DNA of 16,790 bases, from positions 1 to 16,790 of the forward strand of contig CAYOEJ010000035.1 in assembly GCA_964403015.1 (NCBI GenBank), read 5' to 3'. The position numbers and the translations under genes are program-made. Below, one piece after another: positions 14,658 through 16,790 of this stretch (position 1 is the first letter of the stretch; each line of letters opens with the position of its first letter). This DNA is from CAYOEJ01 sp964403015 (GTDB lineage Bacteria > Actinomycetota > Actinomycetes > Actinomycetales > Actinomycetaceae). The notes under the pieces are model-generated. The model searched no databases. It saw only the letters and a program-made list of their open reading frames with translations, and was not told the DNA's origin.

Positions 14658-15128
14658 TTGACTGACTACCGACTCCTTCGCGAAGTAGGCACCTACCAGC
14701 AGGCCGAGCGTATCGTTGACGCCCTTTCCGACGACGGATTTCCGGTTGAGAACCTGCGCATCATCGGCACCGACCTCGAAACAATCGAGGACATTCGAGG
14801 TCGCAAAACAAATGCAACCGCCGCGGGTGCTGGCGCGCTGAGCGGCGTGTGGTTCGGATTCTTCATCGGACTCATGTTCTGGATCATCGCACCGGGCGCC
14901 GGGCTTCTCGTGACCTTCGGTTGGCCCATTCTCTTCGGCGCAGTCTTCGGCGCCATCTTTGGACTCGTGGCACATGCCGCTACGCGTGGCCGCCGCGACT
15001 TCACGTCCATTAAGGGTCTTCGTTCGAATGCATACGAGGTCCAAGTTCGAGCCGAGCATCTGCCTGAAGCGCATTCGCGTCTGAGCGGTCTTGGCCTCAA
15101 CACATCTGACGAGAAGACGGTCTACTGA
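14658..15128 (+). CDS. General stress protein 17M/YflT-like domain membrane protein
   Basis: Function unknown; related proteins in Bacillus are induced by general stress. The 156 residues start with a soluble domain, YRLLREVGTYQQAERIVDALSD followed by FPVENLRIIGTDLE, the pattern of the 17M/YflT-like domain. A Gly-rich hydrophobic region at about 55-112 forms two membrane segments (ALSGVWFGFFIGLMFWII and WPILFGAVFGAIFGLVAH, glycine-zipper-like), then a soluble tail predicted to resume the alpha/beta fold (YEVQVRAEHLPEAHSRL). It starts at TTG 14658 with GAAGA about 8 bases upstream; the nearby ATG 14650 and TTG 14654 hit stops in other frames. Monocistronic by context. Confidence 0.75.
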   Translation: MTDYRLLREVGTYQQAERIVDALSDDGFPVENLRIIGTDLETIEDIRGRKTNATAAGAGALSGVWFGFFIGLMFWIIAPGAGLLVTFGWPILFGAVFGAIFGLVAHAATRGRRDFTSIKGLRSNAYEVQVRAEHLPEAHSRLSGLGLNTSDEKTVY

Positions 15129-15234
15129 GGGGCAGAACGCGGCCAATTATGCGTTTGATCAACGGTTCACGCCGGGATTCTTAGTGCGCGAAATCTGCTG
15201 ATCACATCTGCGTAAAATCCCTATTTCACGAGGC

Positions 15235-15269
15235 TATCGGGGTGCTTGCTGGGTGCAGGTACCCCGATA
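15235..15269 (+). terminator. Hairpin in the spacer between stress protein and DUF4921 gene
   Basis: TATCGGGGT (15235-15243) and ACCCCGATA (15261-15269) form a perfect 9-bp stem around a 17-base loop. There is no U-tract. It lies 106 bases after one stop and 50 bases before the next start, so terminator, attenuator and operator are all possible. The rest of the 191-bp spacer shows nothing I can assign. Confidence 0.35.
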
Positions 15270-15319
15270 TCTTGTCCGAAGCTCCCCAGTTTGACGGCGC
15301 CGCACTATAGGCTGGAACC

Positions 15320-16648
15320 ATGTTTAACCCTTCTACATTTCCAGAGCCATTGACGAAGATGGCCGACGGAACCATTAAACAGCTCAATCCTTTTTCGGGA
15401 ACAGAAGTATGGACAGTTCCGGGCCGCGCGAACAGGCCCCTCGAGGTGAAGAATCCCGACCCGGCAGATATCGATCCCAATCAGCTTGGTCACCACTGCA
15501 CCTTCTGCACGCAGCGAGTTCTTGAAACTCCGCCGGAAAAGGCGCGTTTGGTTCGGAAGAATGACGACGCACGGATTTACCGTAGTACCGACGTCGATAT
15601 GCTGACCCGCGAATGGGAGTTCCGTCGCGTACCCAACCTGTTTGAGATTTTGTCCTTCGATTACTGGGCAAAGAACTACGGCTACCAGCTACCTCAAGAA
15701 GCAATCGGGCGCATGGAAGCATACATGGCCGATCCGGCCGGACGATCCCACGTCATGGGCGTTCTCCGGAACAAGTTCCGTGCCACGATGACCGACAGTG
15801 AGTTCGAGCGCATGCCCGACTCGGAGAAGAACGAAGCCGCATACTCACTGTTTGGCGGCGGACACGATCTGATCATCGCTCGTCGCCACTTCGTTGACGG
15901 AGCTGAGAATGACAACCAGCTCGCGTCATCTGGGACGCTCACCCCACAGGAGCACGAGTGGTACACGCGTCTGACCGTTGAGACCATGCAAGATCTCTAC
16001 AACCAGAATCGCTACGTTAAGTACGTCCAGGTGTTTCAGAACTGGCTGAAGCCAGCCGGTGCCTCCTTCGATCACCTTCACAAGCAACTCGTGGCAATTG
16101 ATCAGCGCTCAGTTAACGGCCGACTCGAAGTTGAAAAGGTGCGGCAAAATCCCAACCTCTACAACGAGGCGGCCGTGGATTACGCGGGTTACCACAACCT
16201 CGTCATTGCGGAGAACAAGCATGCGGTTGCCATCGCAGGTTTCGGCCACCGCTACCCCACTCTCGAAGTCTGGTCGCGTTCTGCGAACTGTCAGCCGTGG
16301 GAGCATACGGATGAGGAAAGACGCGCGGTCTCGGATCTCGTCCACGCGATGCACGCAGCTACCGGCCCCAACATTCCCACCAACGAAGAGTGGCACTGCA
16401 AGCCCATTGATGCCGACGTCAATATGCCGTGGAAGGTGCTCATCAAGTGGCGCGTTTCTACACTGGCCGGATTTGAGGGTGGCACGAAGATCTATGTGAA
16501 TACGATCGATCCGTGGACTCTTCGCGACCGCGTTGTTCCGCGCCTCCTGGAGCTCCGGGCAGAGGCGAAGATTGCGCGCAACATCAACATCGCCACTGAG
16601 TGCTCGTGCAAAGTTAACTCGCTGAAATACAATCCGGCGCTTCAGTAA
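15320..16648 (+). CDS. DUF4921 family protein, galactose-1-phosphate uridylyltransferase-like (HIT superfamily)
   Basis: Likely nucleotidyl-transferase or phosphorylase acting on a sugar phosphate; the exact reaction is unknown. The 442 residues have GalT-like marks: a zinc-type CXXC at C60-C63 (HHCTFCTQR) and the active-site HXHXQ at H252, H254, Q256 (SFDHLHKQL), corresponding to the HPHXQ of GalT in which the second His is the nucleophile. A downstream His-containing core (AGYHNLVIAENKHAVAIAGFGHRYP) suggests a second HIT-like half. Longer than classical GalT (~350), and not embedded with galK or galE, so it may not act in galactose metabolism. ATG 15320 is chosen because the sequence begins at once with conserved-looking residues; the Shine-Dalgarno (GGCTGGAA) is weak. 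Confidence 0.75.
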   Translation: MFNPSTFPEPLTKMADGTIKQLNPFSGTEVWTVPGRANRPLEVKNPDPADIDPNQLGHHCTFCTQRVLETPPEKARLVRKNDDARIYRSTDVDMLTREWEFRRVPNLFEILSFDYWAKNYGYQLPQEAIGRMEAYMADPAGRSHVMGVLRNKFRATMTDSEFERMPDSEKNEAAYSLFGGGHDLIIARRHFVDGAENDNQLASSGTLTPQEHEWYTRLTVETMQDLYNQNRYVKYVQVFQNWLKPAGASFDHLHKQLVAIDQRSVNGRLEVEKVRQNPNLYNEAAVDYAGYHNLVIAENKHAVAIAGFGHRYPTLEVWSRSANCQPWEHTDEERRAVSDLVHAMHAATGPNIPTNEEWHCKPIDADVNMPWKVLIKWRVSTLAGFEGGTKIYVNTIDPWTLRDRVVPRLLELRAEAKIARNINIATECSCKVNSLKYNPALQ

Positions 16649-16752
16649 ATCTCACTCCCCTGCATCGTCGATTCAGCTAGCCGCTCGCTCCGCTATTCTC
16701 GGACTATTAGTCAGTTTGCGGTGGTAGCCGCCATTTCGAAGATCGAGGAATC

Positions 16753-16790
16753 GTGAGTCGTCAAGAACCGCTGTGGACGCGCGTTTTCAC
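16753..16790 (+). CDS. Start of an unidentified gene, cut by window end
   Basis: GTG 16753 follows GAGG by 4 bases and opens the frame MSRQEPLWTRVF to the window edge. Only 12 codons are visible. A short polar head followed by an LWTRVF-like sequence resembles the N-terminus of some MFS transporters, but this is too short to name. The 104-bp spacer before it contains the 11-bp dyad GACTA-T-TAGTC (16702-16712) and no clear terminator. Confidence 0.5.
   Translation, partial: MSRQEPLWTRVF

Noticed and set aside
1..16790. CRISPR arrays, tRNA/rRNA genes, insertion sequences, prophage
   Set aside because: No regularly spaced repeats, no cloverleaf or rRNA-like sequence, no transposase or integrase frames were seen; the only long repeats are the 55-mer artefact and the dms paralogy.

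Overview
The window looks like chromosomal DNA of a facultatively or strictly anaerobic high-GC Gram-positive bacterium. GC is moderate, roughly 50-60% in the lines I sampled by hand. GTG and TTG starts are common, and there is a ROK glucokinase, a DUF4921/GalT-like protein and a general-stress-17M-like protein. I would guess Actinomycetaceae (Trueperella/Arcanobacterium/Actinomyces type), but no rRNA or other marker is present to prove it.

Layout. Bases 1-8455 hold two tandem, same-direction copies of a DMSO-reductase-type operon, dmsA-dmsB-dmsC. Copy 1 (1-4029) lacks its first ~145 codons, which lie outside the window. Its dmsA is interrupted by a run of exactly 100 N (1251-1350). The 55 bases on each side of the N run are identical, and collapsing the run plus one repeat restores a single frame, so this is an assembly artefact and not a broken gene. 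Copy 2 (4300-8455) is complete. It has a Tat signal peptide, the [4Fe-4S] cysteines of DmsA, four ferredoxin-type cysteine clusters in DmsB and eight membrane segments in DmsC. Hairpin terminators close each operon (4081-4110 and 8478-8520).

Bases 8456-12440 (+ strand) carry a prolyl-oligopeptidase-family serine peptidase whose promoter is covered by a 12-bp inverted repeat and which is probably leaderless. Next come a TorD/DmsD-family chaperone that very likely serves the DmsA proteins, a ROK glucokinase 12 bp after it, and a strong 15-bp-stem terminator. Bases 12490-14540 (- strand) carry a small cupin protein and a drug-efflux-type MFS transporter. Bases 14541-16790 (+ strand) carry a general-stress-17M-like membrane protein, a GalT-like DUF4921 protein and the first codons of a further gene cut by the window end.

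How they work together. DmsA (molybdopterin catalytic subunit, exported by Tat), DmsB (electron-transfer subunit) and DmsC (menaquinol-oxidising anchor) form a respiratory S-/N-oxide reductase. The TorD-family chaperone would hold DmsA for cofactor loading before export. Two paralogous reductases next to one chaperone suggest two isoenzymes of different substrate preference or expression. The remaining genes are ordinary housekeeping or stress functions with no evident mechanistic link. I found no tRNA, rRNA, CRISPR array, insertion sequence or phage gene. I see no clearly new system; the items worth a second look are the divergent dms duplication and several regulatory palindromes and repeats.
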